Assembly (NCBI GenBank): GCA_963929535.1
Contig: CAWVIZ010000014.1
Location: 124,001 to 188,000, forward strand
DNA from: Pullilachnospira sp963929535
Lineage (GTDB): Bacteria; Bacillota; Clostridia; Lachnospirales; Lachnospiraceae
Length of the DNA: 64,000 nt
Direction: 5' to 3'
The notes below the pieces were generated by a model, which searched no databases, was not told the origin of the DNA, and worked only from the letters and a program-made list of their open reading frames with translations. Position numbers and translations under genes: made by a program. This document shows positions 23,501 through 32,601 of the stretch, one piece after another. Position 1 is the first letter of the stretch, and each line of letters starts with the position of its first letter.

Positions 23501-26392
23501 ATGAAAACGAGAAGACGTTTACTGACAGCCCTGGGAATCGCGATCACGCTTTCTCTGGCTGTTCCTGCTTCCGCTGCGGAGCCAAAGAATGATGCTTCTG
23601 CCATGACTACTGAACAGACTGCGACAAAAGAGGATGCGGCAGAGACGGATAACGCCGGCGAAGCAGAGCTGGGATCAGAGAATATATCTGAAACTGATGA
23701 CAATGCGGCAGCCGAACCTGAGACCGCACCTGCGGAGGAACAGAACGCTTCCCCGGACGGAGAACCGGAGACTGAGAATGGCTCCGATTCTGAGAACTCT
23801 CAGAAGGAAGCGGCAGGTTCCTGGGAAAAGAACCAGGAGACGGGAAAATGGCAGTATGTGCTGAACGGGGAGCCCCTTAAAAATATGCTGTATCAGCCCG
23901 AGAACAGCGAGGATATCTACTATTTTGATGCGGAGGGCAATCTTGCCCTGGGATTGGCTGCGATCCCGGAGGGCACCAAAGGGTATATCGAAGGATCTCA
24001 GGAGCAGAACCTGACGCTGGAGCCGGGCGAGTATGTATTTTGCCCGGATGGTGAAGATCCCCGGGGGGAGAATGACAGCCTGGGAAAACTGTTGAAAAAT
24101 CAGTGGTATCAGAATCCGGAGGATTCGTCCTGGTGCTGGCTGACGGAAAGCGGAAAAGCAGACAGGACCCAGACCGGCTGGCAGGAAATCAATGGAAAAT
24201 GGTATTTCCTGGATGAGAACGGCAAGGCCGCAGAGGGCATGACCGGATGGCAGCAGACCGGTGACGCCTGGTATTACCTGAACGAAGACGGAAGTGTGGA
24301 TACTGCACAGAACGGCTGGCAGGAGGTTGAAGGTATTTGGCTGTTTGCCAAAGCGGGTGTGGCGCACCCGGGTACCGGATGGAATAAGATCAATGACTGC
24401 TGGTATTATCTGAACGAAGACGGGACCAGGGATACCGGAAAGACCGGCGCACAGACCATTGACACAGAGGATGGAGAGGCTGTCTATTTCCTGGATGAAG
24501 ATGGAAAGCCGCTGACCGGTTTTCAGACGGTGAACGGCGCAAGATATTATTTCCTTGTAGGTGAAGGCGGAAAACGGGCGGACTATTCTGAACAGTGGGT
24601 AAAGCTGGGCGGAAAGTATTTCTGGTTTAATGAGGATCATCAGGACGCTACCGATACCAAGAACGGCTGGCAGGAGATCAAAGGAAACTGGTATCGTTTC
24701 AGCGACGGAAAGATGGTAAAGGGCTGGCAGAAGATCGGCGGGTACTGGTACTGGATGGATCAGAAGACCGGAGTGATGAAGACAGGGTTCTTCACTGCCA
24801 ACGGCAGAAGATATTATGCTGATGGAAACGGCCGGATGCTGGCGAAAACCGGATGGAATAAGATCAATGGCACCTGGTACTGGGTAGAGAGCAGCGGAGC
24901 GCTGTCCACCGGATGGATCCGTCCGGACGGAAGCTGGTATTATCTGAATTCCAAGGGTGAGATGCAGACCGGATGGTACCAGGTAAAAGGTGCATGGTAC
25001 TATTCCGACGGAAGCGGCCGGATGCTGCCCCAGGGCTGGCATCTGCTGGGCAATAAATGGTACTATATGAACGGAAGCGGAGCCAGAACTACAGGATGGC
25101 AGCACGTGAACGGCAAGTGGTACTATATGAACAGCGCTGGCGTCATGACTACCGGCTGGCAGAAAGTAAAGAATGTGTGGTACTATATGAACAGCAGCGG
25201 AGCGATGCTGACCGGGTGGCAGAAGATCGGCGGAACCTGGTACTACATGAACGGAAGCGGAGCGATGCTGACCGGATGGCAGTACATCAACGGACACTGG
25301 TATTATATGGACAGCAATGGCCATATGCTGACCGGGTGGCAGAAAGTGAAGAATGTATGGTACTACATGAACGGAAGCGGAGCGATGCTGACCGGGTGGC
25401 AGAAGATCGGCGGAACCTGGTACTACATGAACAGCAGCGGAGCGATGCTGACCGGGTGGCAGAAGATCGGCGGAACCTGGTACTACATGAACAGCAGCGG
25501 AGCGATGCTGACCGGGTGGCAGAAGATCAACAATAAGTGGTACTATATGAACGGAAGCGGAGCCATGGCCGCCAATAAGTGGATCGACGGATATTACTAC
25601 GTAGACGGAAGCGGAGCCATGGTCACAAATACATACGTTGGCCAGTACTATGTAGGCGCTGACGGAAGATGGATTCCGGGATACGATCCCAGGATCGACA
25701 ATGGAAAATGGGAGAAGACCAACGGAAAATGGTACTTCAAGGATGGCAACGGTGTTTACCTGAAGAGCCAGTGGCAGAAGATCGACGGCAAGTGGTATTA
25801 TTTCAACGGTTCCGGCGTGATAGCTACCGGATGGAATTATATCGGCGGCTACAAGTATTACTTTAACAGCAGCGGAGCCCTGGTACAGGATCTGGAAAGC
25901 GTGATGGGAAAACAGTCTTCCTATGAGATCACGGTGAACAGAGTGAAGTGCCAGATCATGGTATGGGCCAAGGACGGTTCCAACGGATACATCATTCCGT
26001 ATAAAACCTTTACCTGTTCCGTAGGACTTCCCAGTACACCCACTCCCACAGGAACCTTCTATACGCCGGCCAAGTATCGGTGGTGGACGCTGATGGGACC
26101 CTCTTACGGTCAGTACTGCACCAGAATTGTTGGCGGTGTCCTGTTCCACTCTGTGGCAGGATCGAACATGACAAGTTATAATTTGGATTACAGAAACTAT
26201 AATATGCTGGGTTCTCCCGCGTCTCACGGATGTGTCCGCCTGTGTGTAAGAGATGCCAAGTGGATTTATGACAACTGTTCTCTGGGAACAAAGGTTACGA
26301 TTTCCGATACAGCATATATGGCATACGATAAACCGGCAACTATAAAAATTCCGGCATCCCAGAACTGGGATCCCACGGATCCGAATGTTTGA
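23501..26392 (+). CDS. Secreted L,D-transpeptidase with choline-binding-type cell-wall repeats
   Basis: 963 residues. The signal peptide is MKTRRRLLTALGIAITLSLA, with cleavage after ASA. A low-complexity Glu/Ala/Thr-rich linker runs to about residue 105. About 30 cell-wall-binding repeats of ~20 residues follow (form GWQKIGGTWYYMNSSGAMLT), several identical at the DNA level around 25380-25540. The C-terminal ~165 residues form a YkuD L,D-transpeptidase domain with the catalytic SPASHGCVRL motif. It should crosslink peptidoglycan (3-3 bonds) while held on the wall polymer by its repeats. AGAGGAGG precedes the ATG. Repeat number may vary between strains. Confidence 0.92.
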   Translation: MKTRRRLLTALGIAITLSLAVPASAAEPKNDASAMTTEQTATKEDAAETDNAGEAELGSENISETDDNAAAEPETAPAEEQNASPDGEPETENGSDSENSQKEAAGSWEKNQETGKWQYVLNGEPLKNMLYQPENSEDIYYFDAEGNLALGLAAIPEGTKGYIEGSQEQNLTLEPGEYVFCPDGEDPRGENDSLGKLLKNQWYQNPEDSSWCWLTESGKADRTQTGWQEINGKWYFLDENGKAAEGMTGWQQTGDAWYYLNEDGSVDTAQNGWQEVEGIWLFAKAGVAHPGTGWNKINDCWYYLNEDGTRDTGKTGAQTIDTEDGEAVYFLDEDGKPLTGFQTVNGARYYFLVGEGGKRADYSEQWVKLGGKYFWFNEDHQDATDTKNGWQEIKGNWYRFSDGKMVKGWQKIGGYWYWMDQKTGVMKTGFFTANGRRYYADGNGRMLAKTGWNKINGTWYWVESSGALSTGWIRPDGSWYYLNSKGEMQTGWYQVKGAWYYSDGSGRMLPQGWHLLGNKWYYMNGSGARTTGWQHVNGKWYYMNSAGVMTTGWQKVKNVWYYMNSSGAMLTGWQKIGGTWYYMNGSGAMLTGWQYINGHWYYMDSNGHMLTGWQKVKNVWYYMNGSGAMLTGWQKIGGTWYYMNSSGAMLTGWQKIGGTWYYMNSSGAMLTGWQKINNKWYYMNGSGAMAANKWIDGYYYVDGSGAMVTNTYVGQYYVGADGRWIPGYDPRIDNGKWEKTNGKWYFKDGNGVYLKSQWQKIDGKWYYFNGSGVIATGWNYIGGYKYYFNSSGALVQDLESVMGKQSSYEITVNRVKCQIMVWAKDGSNGYIIPYKTFTCSVGLPSTPTPTGTFYTPAKYRWWTLMGPSYGQYCTRIVGGVLFHSVAGSNMTSYNLDYRNYNMLGSPASHGCVRLCVRDAKWIYDNCSLGTKVTISDTAYMAYDKPATIKIPASQNWDPTDPNV

Positions 26393-26424
26393 CAACTGAA
26401 GAAAAGACAGCGTAAAAGATTACA

Positions 26425-26453
26425 GGCGGTTTGCTTAGAGCAGACCGCCTTTT
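26425..26453 (+). terminator. Terminator of the L,D-transpeptidase gene
   Basis: GGCGGT (26425-26430) pairs with ACCGCC (26444-26449), followed by TTTT. It is extended by TTGC/GCAG pairing. Confidence 0.75.
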
Positions 26454-26586
26454 GGTTGTAAGTGTATAGTTTTGTAAGGAAAATGTAATATTATTTAATA
26501 AAATTAAAGATTGGGGCTTTTCATAACAGGAAAGTTCATGTAGAATAATAAAGAAATAATGTAGAACAGGTTAGGTAGGATAAGAG

Positions 26587-27651
26587 ATGGGCAGCAGTAT
26601 ACTTTCCATATTACTGATTCCAATGTTCCTGGGGATTTTCTTTTTGGTGGGTTCTCTGGTCACATGCAGATTTCAAAAAGAAGAATTTTCAGTGATATAT
26701 ACGATTTTGATCGGTTTCTTTCTGTATTTCTTATTGTTCCAGTGTATTGCGCTTCCGATGAAGCTGCTGCTGCAGCCGCTGTCTCTGCTTAGCGTGACAT
26801 GGCTGGCTGTTTTGACCTCCGTTGTATTGATTTCGCTGGTCGTGAACAGAAAGAGCTGGAGGAAGGCACTGCGTCATAGAAAAACCAGCGGATTCAGAGC
26901 GGCAGCAGTAATCCTGACAGTGGGAATCCTTATCCAGATTATTTTTATCACAAATAATATTCAGTATGGAAGTATAGCGGATGCTTCCTATTATATTGGT
27001 GATACTGCCCGGTCCGTGGCCACCAATACGATTGAACAGTATGACCAGTATACCGGGCTGAAGAGATCCTCACTTTCGGCGATCTATGTGCTTTTGACGT
27101 ATACGGCCCATAATTCAGTGATCAGTTATTCCACGGGAATTCATGCGCTTGTGATTTGGCGGGAACTGATGGGAAGCCTGGTGATCGTGCTGAGCAATCT
27201 GGTCGTTTATCAGATTGCCAGAAGTGTGCTGAAAAAGAATGAGAGGCTTTCGCTGATCGCATGGGGGTTCTGGTTTGCCGTTATGTTTTTCACATATTCT
27301 ATTTATTCCCCATCGGGATTCCTGTTTTACCGGGCTTTTGAGGGAAAGACAATCCTGGCGGTGGTGATTATTCCCATGATGATCCTGCAGATGATCCGGA
27401 GTATTTATTCCCGGTTTGAGAACAGACATTTTTGGGAGGCAGTAATCGTGGATCTGGGCGCGATACCATTTTGTATGTCCTCCATGATGCTGCTTCCGGT
27501 AGTGCTGACCATTTTTTATATTCCGTCTATGATCGCATTCAGGAAGAAAAAAGCGCTGTGGCAGTATCTGATCTTGACCGGGATCTGTCTTGCTGAGCTG
27601 ATATGTTATCTGTTATTTTCCAAAGGAATCTGGAGGGTGATAGTAAGCTAG
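26587..27651 (+). CDS. DUF6077-type multispan membrane protein, N-terminal part
   Basis: 354 residues with about nine membrane segments (for example LSILLIPMFLGIFFLVGSLV and FSVIYTILIGFFLYFLLFQ) and an ITNNIQYGSIADASYYIGD loop typical of DUF6077 proteins and membrane glycosyltransferase-like folds. It ends at TAG 27649-27651. The next frame begins four codons later in the same phase and continues the membrane-protein pattern, so these may be two halves of one gene split by a nonsense mutation. It lies just upstream of the polysaccharide operon, which suggests envelope function. Confidence 0.7.
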   Translation: MGSSILSILLIPMFLGIFFLVGSLVTCRFQKEEFSVIYTILIGFFLYFLLFQCIALPMKLLLQPLSLLSVTWLAVLTSVVLISLVVNRKSWRKALRHRKTSGFRAAAVILTVGILIQIIFITNNIQYGSIADASYYIGDTARSVATNTIEQYDQYTGLKRSSLSAIYVLLTYTAHNSVISYSTGIHALVIWRELMGSLVIVLSNLVVYQIARSVLKKNERLSLIAWGFWFAVMFFTYSIYSPSGFLFYRAFEGKTILAVVIIPMMILQMIRSIYSRFENRHFWEAVIVDLGAIPFCMSSMMLLPVVLTIFYIPSMIAFRKKKALWQYLILTGICLAELICYLLFSKGIWRVIVS

Positions 27652-27663
27652 GAGGAGGACCGG

Positions 27664-28506
27664 ATGGTAGGAATAACGGCAGAAGGGTATGGGTTTGATT
27701 TTATTTGGCAGAATCTCCAGAATTTTATGAATGGCAGTCTGCTATGGTATGGGTTCCCTCTTTTGATGCTGGCGGCATTGGCGGCGGGAAAAAGGAGATA
27801 TCGTCTTATCGGGGTATATCCCTACCTGATATTTCTGATCTCGGTATGCAATCCGCTGTTTATAACAGCGGCGGGAAGGCTGATCGGCCTTGCGGACAGG
27901 TATTATCGCTTTTTCTGGGTGATCCCCCTGGGGACTATGTTCGGTATCATTGCTGCCGCGGGAATAGGAAAGATCAAATGGAAAGCAATAAAAATACTGA
28001 CAGCGGCAGCAGCGATGGCGCTTCTGGTAATTTTCGGCGTGCCTGTGTACTTTTCTCAAAATGCCCCGGATTACCGGCTGAGAGAAAATGGGTATTATAC
28101 AACAGATACAATAATTTCCATTTCCAATGAACTCCATAAACATCAGATCGAGCAGCCGGTTGTGATTTATCCGGATTTGCTGGTGTATATGATGTGTGAG
28201 TACGATCCGGATCTGATCTCGGTTTTTACAAGGGGAGAGGTGGCATCTATTTCCAATGGGATCACTGTGGAAAAACTTGATCAGGCAATTCAGGAAAATA
28301 ATTACGAAAAAATTCTGAAATATGTGTACCTTACCGGATGGACTGACAGAGTAACAACAGATCAGTTTCGGGAAACACTGGAACATACAGGGATAGACTA
28401 TATTGTCCTGCAGAATCCTGGAGAGGAAACACTGGCATTTTATCAGGAATGCGGATGTACAGTCACAGGAACGGTGGATGGGTATTCCATTTTATATACG
28501 GGTTAA
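27664..28506 (+). CDS. DUF6077-type membrane protein, C-terminal part
   Basis: 280 residues. About four membrane segments (for example GFPLLMLAALAAG and ALLVIFGVPVYF) are followed by an extracytoplasmic domain of about 145 residues ending in GTVDGYSILYTG. It is in phase with the preceding frame and separated by TAG plus EEDR codons. The AGGAGGAGG in those codons could serve as a ribosome site, so separate translation is possible. No catalytic motif was recognised. Whether it is functional alone is unclear. Confidence 0.65.
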   Translation: MVGITAEGYGFDFIWQNLQNFMNGSLLWYGFPLLMLAALAAGKRRYRLIGVYPYLIFLISVCNPLFITAAGRLIGLADRYYRFFWVIPLGTMFGIIAAAGIGKIKWKAIKILTAAAAMALLVIFGVPVYFSQNAPDYRLRENGYYTTDTIISISNELHKHQIEQPVVIYPDLLVYMMCEYDPDLISVFTRGEVASISNGITVEKLDQAIQENNYEKILKYVYLTGWTDRVTTDQFRETLEHTGIDYIVLQNPGEETLAFYQECGCTVTGTVDGYSILYTG

Positions 28507-28521
28507 GTGAAAACCGTTGGT

Positions 28522-28550
28522 TTGACACATATTATCCACAATGATATAAT
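28522..28550 (+). promoter_or_regulatory. Consensus sigma-A promoter of the surface-polymer operon
   Basis: TTGACA (28522-28527), exactly 17 bases, TATAAT (28545-28550): a perfect consensus match, starting 15 bases after the DUF6077 stop. It probably drives the co-directional genes from 28595 on. Confidence 0.9.
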
Positions 28551-28594
28551 AACCCTGTATTTTGGCTATTTGACAGGAAAGGGTAGATAATACG

Positions 28595-30013
28595 ATGGAG
28601 CGGAGAGAGCAGTACAAACGATTGATCATGTTTTTGGCGTCCGCCTTTATTCTGGCAGTCCAGACGCTGGTTTTCGCTTATATATGGTTCCATGTCTATG
28701 CCTACACCGGCGTGGTGAAGATGCCTTTTTTCCGCAGAGGAAATTATGTGGTGGTGGGCCAGTATGCCCTGATGCTGTTTTTCTTTTACAAAATTTATGG
28801 CGGATTTAAGGTGGGGTATCTGCGGGTCCTGGATGTGCTGTTTTCACAGATCCTTTCGGTACTGTGCGTAAATGCCATCACCTATCTGCAGCTGTGTCTG
28901 ATCGGACGCTGGCGTTTTCTGGATCATCTGGAACCTCTGATACATATGACGGTTATTGACCTGGGGATCGTGATCGTCTGGGTGCTGTTCATGCGCTGGA
29001 TCTATGCGAAGATCTATCCGCCCCGGCAGATGCTGCTGATCTACGGGAAGTATAATCCGGACCAGCTGGTGAAGAAGATGTCCCGCCGGCCCGATAAGTA
29101 CCATATTTGCGAGAAAATCGAGATTTCAGAGGGGATGGAGAAAGTAAAGAGCCGGATGCTGGAGTACAAGGCTGTGATCCTGGCGGACCTGCCTTCTGCC
29201 CAGCGGAACAAGCTGCTGAAGTTCTGTTTTGAAAACGACATCCGCTGCTACAGTATTCCGAAAATTTCCGATATTATGATCATGAGCGCAGAGAATATCC
29301 ATCTGTTTGATACTTCGCTGCTGCTGTTTCGGAACCGGGGGCTGACGGTGGAGCGCAGATTCATGAAACGGGCATTGGATATTGCGGCGTCCCTGGTGAT
29401 GATCGTTATCGCTTCTCCGTTTATGGTGGTGATCGCTGTTCTGATCAAGTGTTATGACGGAGGGCCGGTTCTGTACCGGCAGGACAGGCTGACCAAGGAC
29501 AAGAAGGTTTTCCGGGTGCTGAAGTTCCGCAGTATGCGGACAGATTCCAATAAGGACGGGATCCGGCTGACCAGGAAGCATGATGACAGGATCACTCCGG
29601 TGGGAAGGGTGATCCGGAATATCCACTTTGATGAGCTTCCCCAGCTTTTCAATATCCTGAAGGGGGACATGTCGTTTGTGGGCCCCCGGCCGGAATGTCC
29701 GGATATCGCGGAAGAATATGCCAGGATCATTCCGGAATTTCATTATCGGCTGAAGGTAAAGGCGGGGCTTACCGGCTTTGCCCAGGTGTATGGAAAGTAC
29801 AACACCACGCCTTACGATAAGCTGAAGCTGGATCTGACGTATATCGAGAATTATTCTTTCTGGCTGGATATCAAGCTGATCCTTCTGACTTTTAAGATCC
29901 TGTTTCAGAAGGAGAATACGGAAGGACTGGAGGACTGGCAGAATACGGCGGCCACCAGGGAGAATCTGAAGAGGATCCGGAAGGATACCGGAGACAGACA
30001 GACAGGGGATTGA
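28595..30013 (+). CDS. Polyprenyl glycosylphosphotransferase (exopolysaccharide initiating enzyme)
   Basis: 472 residues. Four N-terminal membrane helices are followed by a CoA-binding-like soluble part (about 145-240) and a fifth hydrophobic segment (IAASLVMIVIASPFMVV). The catalytic bacterial sugar-transferase domain contains KVFRVLKFRSMRTDS, DELPQLFNILKGDMSFVGPR and AGLTGFAQV. This is the WbaP/EpsL-type enzyme that moves a sugar phosphate onto undecaprenyl phosphate to start glycan assembly. As first gene behind a consensus promoter it likely sets the pathway. A two-base gap to the next gene shows tight coupling. Confidence 0.93.
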   Translation: MERREQYKRLIMFLASAFILAVQTLVFAYIWFHVYAYTGVVKMPFFRRGNYVVVGQYALMLFFFYKIYGGFKVGYLRVLDVLFSQILSVLCVNAITYLQLCLIGRWRFLDHLEPLIHMTVIDLGIVIVWVLFMRWIYAKIYPPRQMLLIYGKYNPDQLVKKMSRRPDKYHICEKIEISEGMEKVKSRMLEYKAVILADLPSAQRNKLLKFCFENDIRCYSIPKISDIMIMSAENIHLFDTSLLLFRNRGLTVERRFMKRALDIAASLVMIVIASPFMVVIAVLIKCYDGGPVLYRQDRLTKDKKVFRVLKFRSMRTDSNKDGIRLTRKHDDRITPVGRVIRNIHFDELPQLFNILKGDMSFVGPRPECPDIAEEYARIIPEFHYRLKVKAGLTGFAQVYGKYNTTPYDKLKLDLTYIENYSFWLDIKLILLTFKILFQKENTEGLEDWQNTAATRENLKRIRKDTGDRQTGD

Positions 30014-30014
30014 T

Positions 30015-30821
30015 ATGAGAGAACCACAAGTTTCCGTAATTATACCCGCATATAACTGTGCAGGATATATCTCAAAAGCAATAGACTCCGCACTGGACCA
30101 GGATGTGGATCTGGAAATTTTTGTCATTGATGACTGTTCCAGCGATCATCTGGATGAAGTGATGGAAAAGTACAGAGATAATCCTGCGCTTTTCTATGTA
30201 AAGAACAGTGAAAATCTTGGAGCGGCCAAAACCAGAAATCTGGGGATCCGCCTGGCAAGAGGCAGGTATGTGGCTTTCCTGGATGCGGACGATTACTGGG
30301 AGAAGGATAAGCTGAAAAAGCAGCTGGCCGCCATCCAAAGATCGGGGACGGTGATGTGCTGTACAGCCAGGGAGATGATGCAGCAGGACGGAAGTTCCAC
30401 AGGGCTGGTGATCCCGGTGAAAGAGCATATTACATATGGAGAACTTTTAAAACAGAACAGCATCAACTGCTCTTCGGTACTGCTGGAAGCCGCAGTGGCC
30501 AGGGAATTTCCCATGGAGCACGAGGACAGCCACGAGGACTACATCATGTGGCTGAAGATCCTGGAAAGATACGGGGAGGCCTGCGGGATCAACGAACCGC
30601 TTCTGAAGTACCGGATGAGCAATAAAGGCAAGTCCGGAAGTAAGCTGAAATCGGCAAGAATGACCATGAAGGTTTACCGGTATATGAATTTCGGGATGGG
30701 AAAATCGTTGGTATGTTTTCTCAGTTATATGTTTCATGGGATCAGAAAATATTATTTCGGAAAAAAATGGAAGGTACATACTCATGGAAAAGATATTGAC
30801 AGTTGTGGTTCCGGTTTATAA
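30015..30821 (+). CDS. Glycosyltransferase family 2
   Basis: 268 residues. The GT-A fold motifs VSVIIPAYNCAGYISKAIDS, VIDDCSSD and FLDADDYW (the DxD metal/nucleotide-sugar site) are all present. There is no membrane segment apart from a weak hydrophobic part near the C-terminus, so it works on the cytoplasmic face. Its last 38 bases overlap the start of the next glycosyltransferase gene. Confidence 0.9.
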   Translation: MREPQVSVIIPAYNCAGYISKAIDSALDQDVDLEIFVIDDCSSDHLDEVMEKYRDNPALFYVKNSENLGAAKTRNLGIRLARGRYVAFLDADDYWEKDKLKKQLAAIQRSGTVMCCTAREMMQQDGSSTGLVIPVKEHITYGELLKQNSINCSSVLLEAAVAREFPMEHEDSHEDYIMWLKILERYGEACGINEPLLKYRMSNKGKSGSKLKSARMTMKVYRYMNFGMGKSLVCFLSYMFHGIRKYYFGKKWKVHTHGKDIDSCGSGL

Positions 30822-31788
30822 TATGGAACGGTACCTGGATCAGTGCCTGCAGTCTCTGATCCCGAAAAAGCACAGGGATGTTCTGGAGGTGCTGGTGATC
30901 GATGACGGTTCCGGGGATTCTTCGGTTCAGATCGCCGGGAAATATGCGGAAGCCTTTCCGGAGATTTTCCGGGTGATCAGCAAGGAAAACGGCGGCCACG
31001 GTTCCGTGCTGAACCGGGGGATCCAGGAAGCAGAGGGAACCTACCTGAAAATCGTGGACAGCGATGACTGGGTGGATACGGACGCCTTTGACAGGCTGCT
31101 GGAATATCTTCTTGAGGATGCCTCCGGGGATATCGTGTATTCCAATTACTACTGGGTCAATGAAAAAAACGGGAAGAAAAAGGCAGAGTTTCCGCAGCCC
31201 TTCGCCGGAGTACAGTATCGTTCCCTGTACCGGCTGAAGGATATCTCGGAACCCTACTTTCTGAAGATGCACGGATATACCGTGCGCACCGCCATTATGC
31301 GGAGGATTCCCCGGATAGACGAGAACTGCTTCTATGTGGATATGGAATTTGTGCTGTTTCCGGTGCCCTTTGCGGAAACCGTGGAATTTCTGGATGAATA
31401 TGTTTATATGTACCGGATCGGAAACGCGGGACAGAGTATGAGTCCGGAAAAACTCCGGAAAAACGCGGCCAATTATGACCGTGTGCTGAAGCGGCTGCTG
31501 GAATACTACCGCTGCTGGAAAAAAAAGGGCATGGATCAGGCCAGGCTGTCCTACATGGAGCATGTGCTGGGCAGGATGACTGCCAGCAGGATGAAAATTT
31601 TTCTCACATATCCCTGTCGGAGAAAAGTGGAAGAGAGAATGAGAAAAATGGACTGCAGTCTTTATAACCGCTACAGAGAGGTATACGATGCGGTGAAAAA
31701 TCCTGCCGTGAGAATCCTGAGAAAAACGGATTACCATCTTTATCCGCTGGCCAGGCTGATGTTTTACTGCAGGGAAAGGTTGAGATAA
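30784..31788 (+). CDS. Glycosyltransferase family 2
   Basis: 334 residues. It starts MEKILTVVVPVYNMERYLDQ and has VLVIDDGSGDSS and IVDSDDWVDTD (DxD motif). The C-terminal ~120 residues are helical and basic, as in GT2 enzymes of capsule loci. The ATG at 30784 follows GGAAGG and overlaps the previous gene by 38 bases; the open extension to 30736 is not needed. The linkage formed is unknown. Confidence 0.9.
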   Translation: MEKILTVVVPVYNMERYLDQCLQSLIPKKHRDVLEVLVIDDGSGDSSVQIAGKYAEAFPEIFRVISKENGGHGSVLNRGIQEAEGTYLKIVDSDDWVDTDAFDRLLEYLLEDASGDIVYSNYYWVNEKNGKKKAEFPQPFAGVQYRSLYRLKDISEPYFLKMHGYTVRTAIMRRIPRIDENCFYVDMEFVLFPVPFAETVEFLDEYVYMYRIGNAGQSMSPEKLRKNAANYDRVLKRLLEYYRCWKKKGMDQARLSYMEHVLGRMTASRMKIFLTYPCRRKVEERMRKMDCSLYNRYREVYDAVKNPAVRILRKTDYHLYPLARLMFYCRERLR

Positions 31789-31790
31789 AA

Positions 31791-32588
31791 ATGAAGAGTA
31801 AGACGGAGATAAGAATTCGTACCTTCTGGAAATATACGGAATTGATGAAGCAGCTGGTGATCAGGGATCTGAAGCTGAAGTACCGGAGAAGTTTTCTGGG
31901 ATATCTGTGGAGTATCCTGAATCCCCTTCTGGTGATGCTGGTAATGGTTCTGGTATTTTCCAATCTGTTCAACCGGGGAGGGGATATCCCCTATTATCCG
32001 GTTTATCTGATCGCCGGCCGGACCGTGTTTGAGTTTATCACCGGTTCCACCAACGACGCCATGCGCTCCATTGTGGGAAATGCATCGCTGATCAAAAAGG
32101 TGTATGTGCCCAAGTATGTGTTCACCCTTTCCAAGGTGACCAGCGGGGCTGTGAATATGGTGTTTTCCATGGGCGCCCTTCTGATCGTGATGATTTTTAC
32201 GGGAACGCCTTTTACCTGGTATTTTCTGCTGTTTCCACTGGTGATCCTTCAGTTATATATTTTCTGCTGCGGGATCGGTTTTTTTCTGGCGCAGGCAAAT
32301 ATCTTTTTCCGGGACATTCAGTATATTTACAAGGCATTTACTACAGCCTGGATGTACGCTACCCCGATCTTTTATTCTGTGGAGCAGATGAGCGGAAAGG
32401 TCCGGTTTGTCATTGAGTATCTGAATCCGGCCTATTATTATGTGGAACAGTTCCGGTGCTTTATCTACAGGGGATGCCTGCCGGAGGCCAGGGTGTTCAT
32501 CGGCGGATGGGTGATCGCGGTGCTGGCTTTCGTGATCGGGCTGCTCTGCTTTAAGAAAACACAGGATAAATTTATTCTCTATATTTAA
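31791..32588 (+). CDS. ABC-2 polysaccharide exporter permease (TagG/Wzm-like), first set
   Basis: 265 residues with six membrane segments. The N-terminal cytoplasmic motif LVIRDLKLKYRRSFLGYLWS and the following LNPLLVMLV are hallmarks of polysaccharide or teichoic-acid exporters. It lies two bases after the GT2 gene and pairs with the ATPase 13 bases downstream. Together they should flip a lipid-linked glycan across the membrane. Confidence 0.92.
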   Translation: MKSKTEIRIRTFWKYTELMKQLVIRDLKLKYRRSFLGYLWSILNPLLVMLVMVLVFSNLFNRGGDIPYYPVYLIAGRTVFEFITGSTNDAMRSIVGNASLIKKVYVPKYVFTLSKVTSGAVNMVFSMGALLIVMIFTGTPFTWYFLLFPLVILQLYIFCCGIGFFLAQANIFFRDIQYIYKAFTTAWMYATPIFYSVEQMSGKVRFVIEYLNPAYYYVEQFRCFIYRGCLPEARVFIGGWVIAVLAFVIGLLCFKKTQDKFILYI

Positions 32589-32601
32589 GAGGAAGAATAG
32601 C

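Noticed and set aside
25057..25560. Periodic arrays resembling a CRISPR or satellite
   Set aside because: The 60-bp period is in frame with a protein of 20-residue wall-binding repeats; there are no unique spacers and no cas genes.
23675..26395. A ~900-codon minus-strand open frame opposite the L,D-transpeptidase
   Set aside because: It is a shadow of the repeat region; the plus strand carries the signal peptide, wall-binding repeats and SHGCVRL motif.
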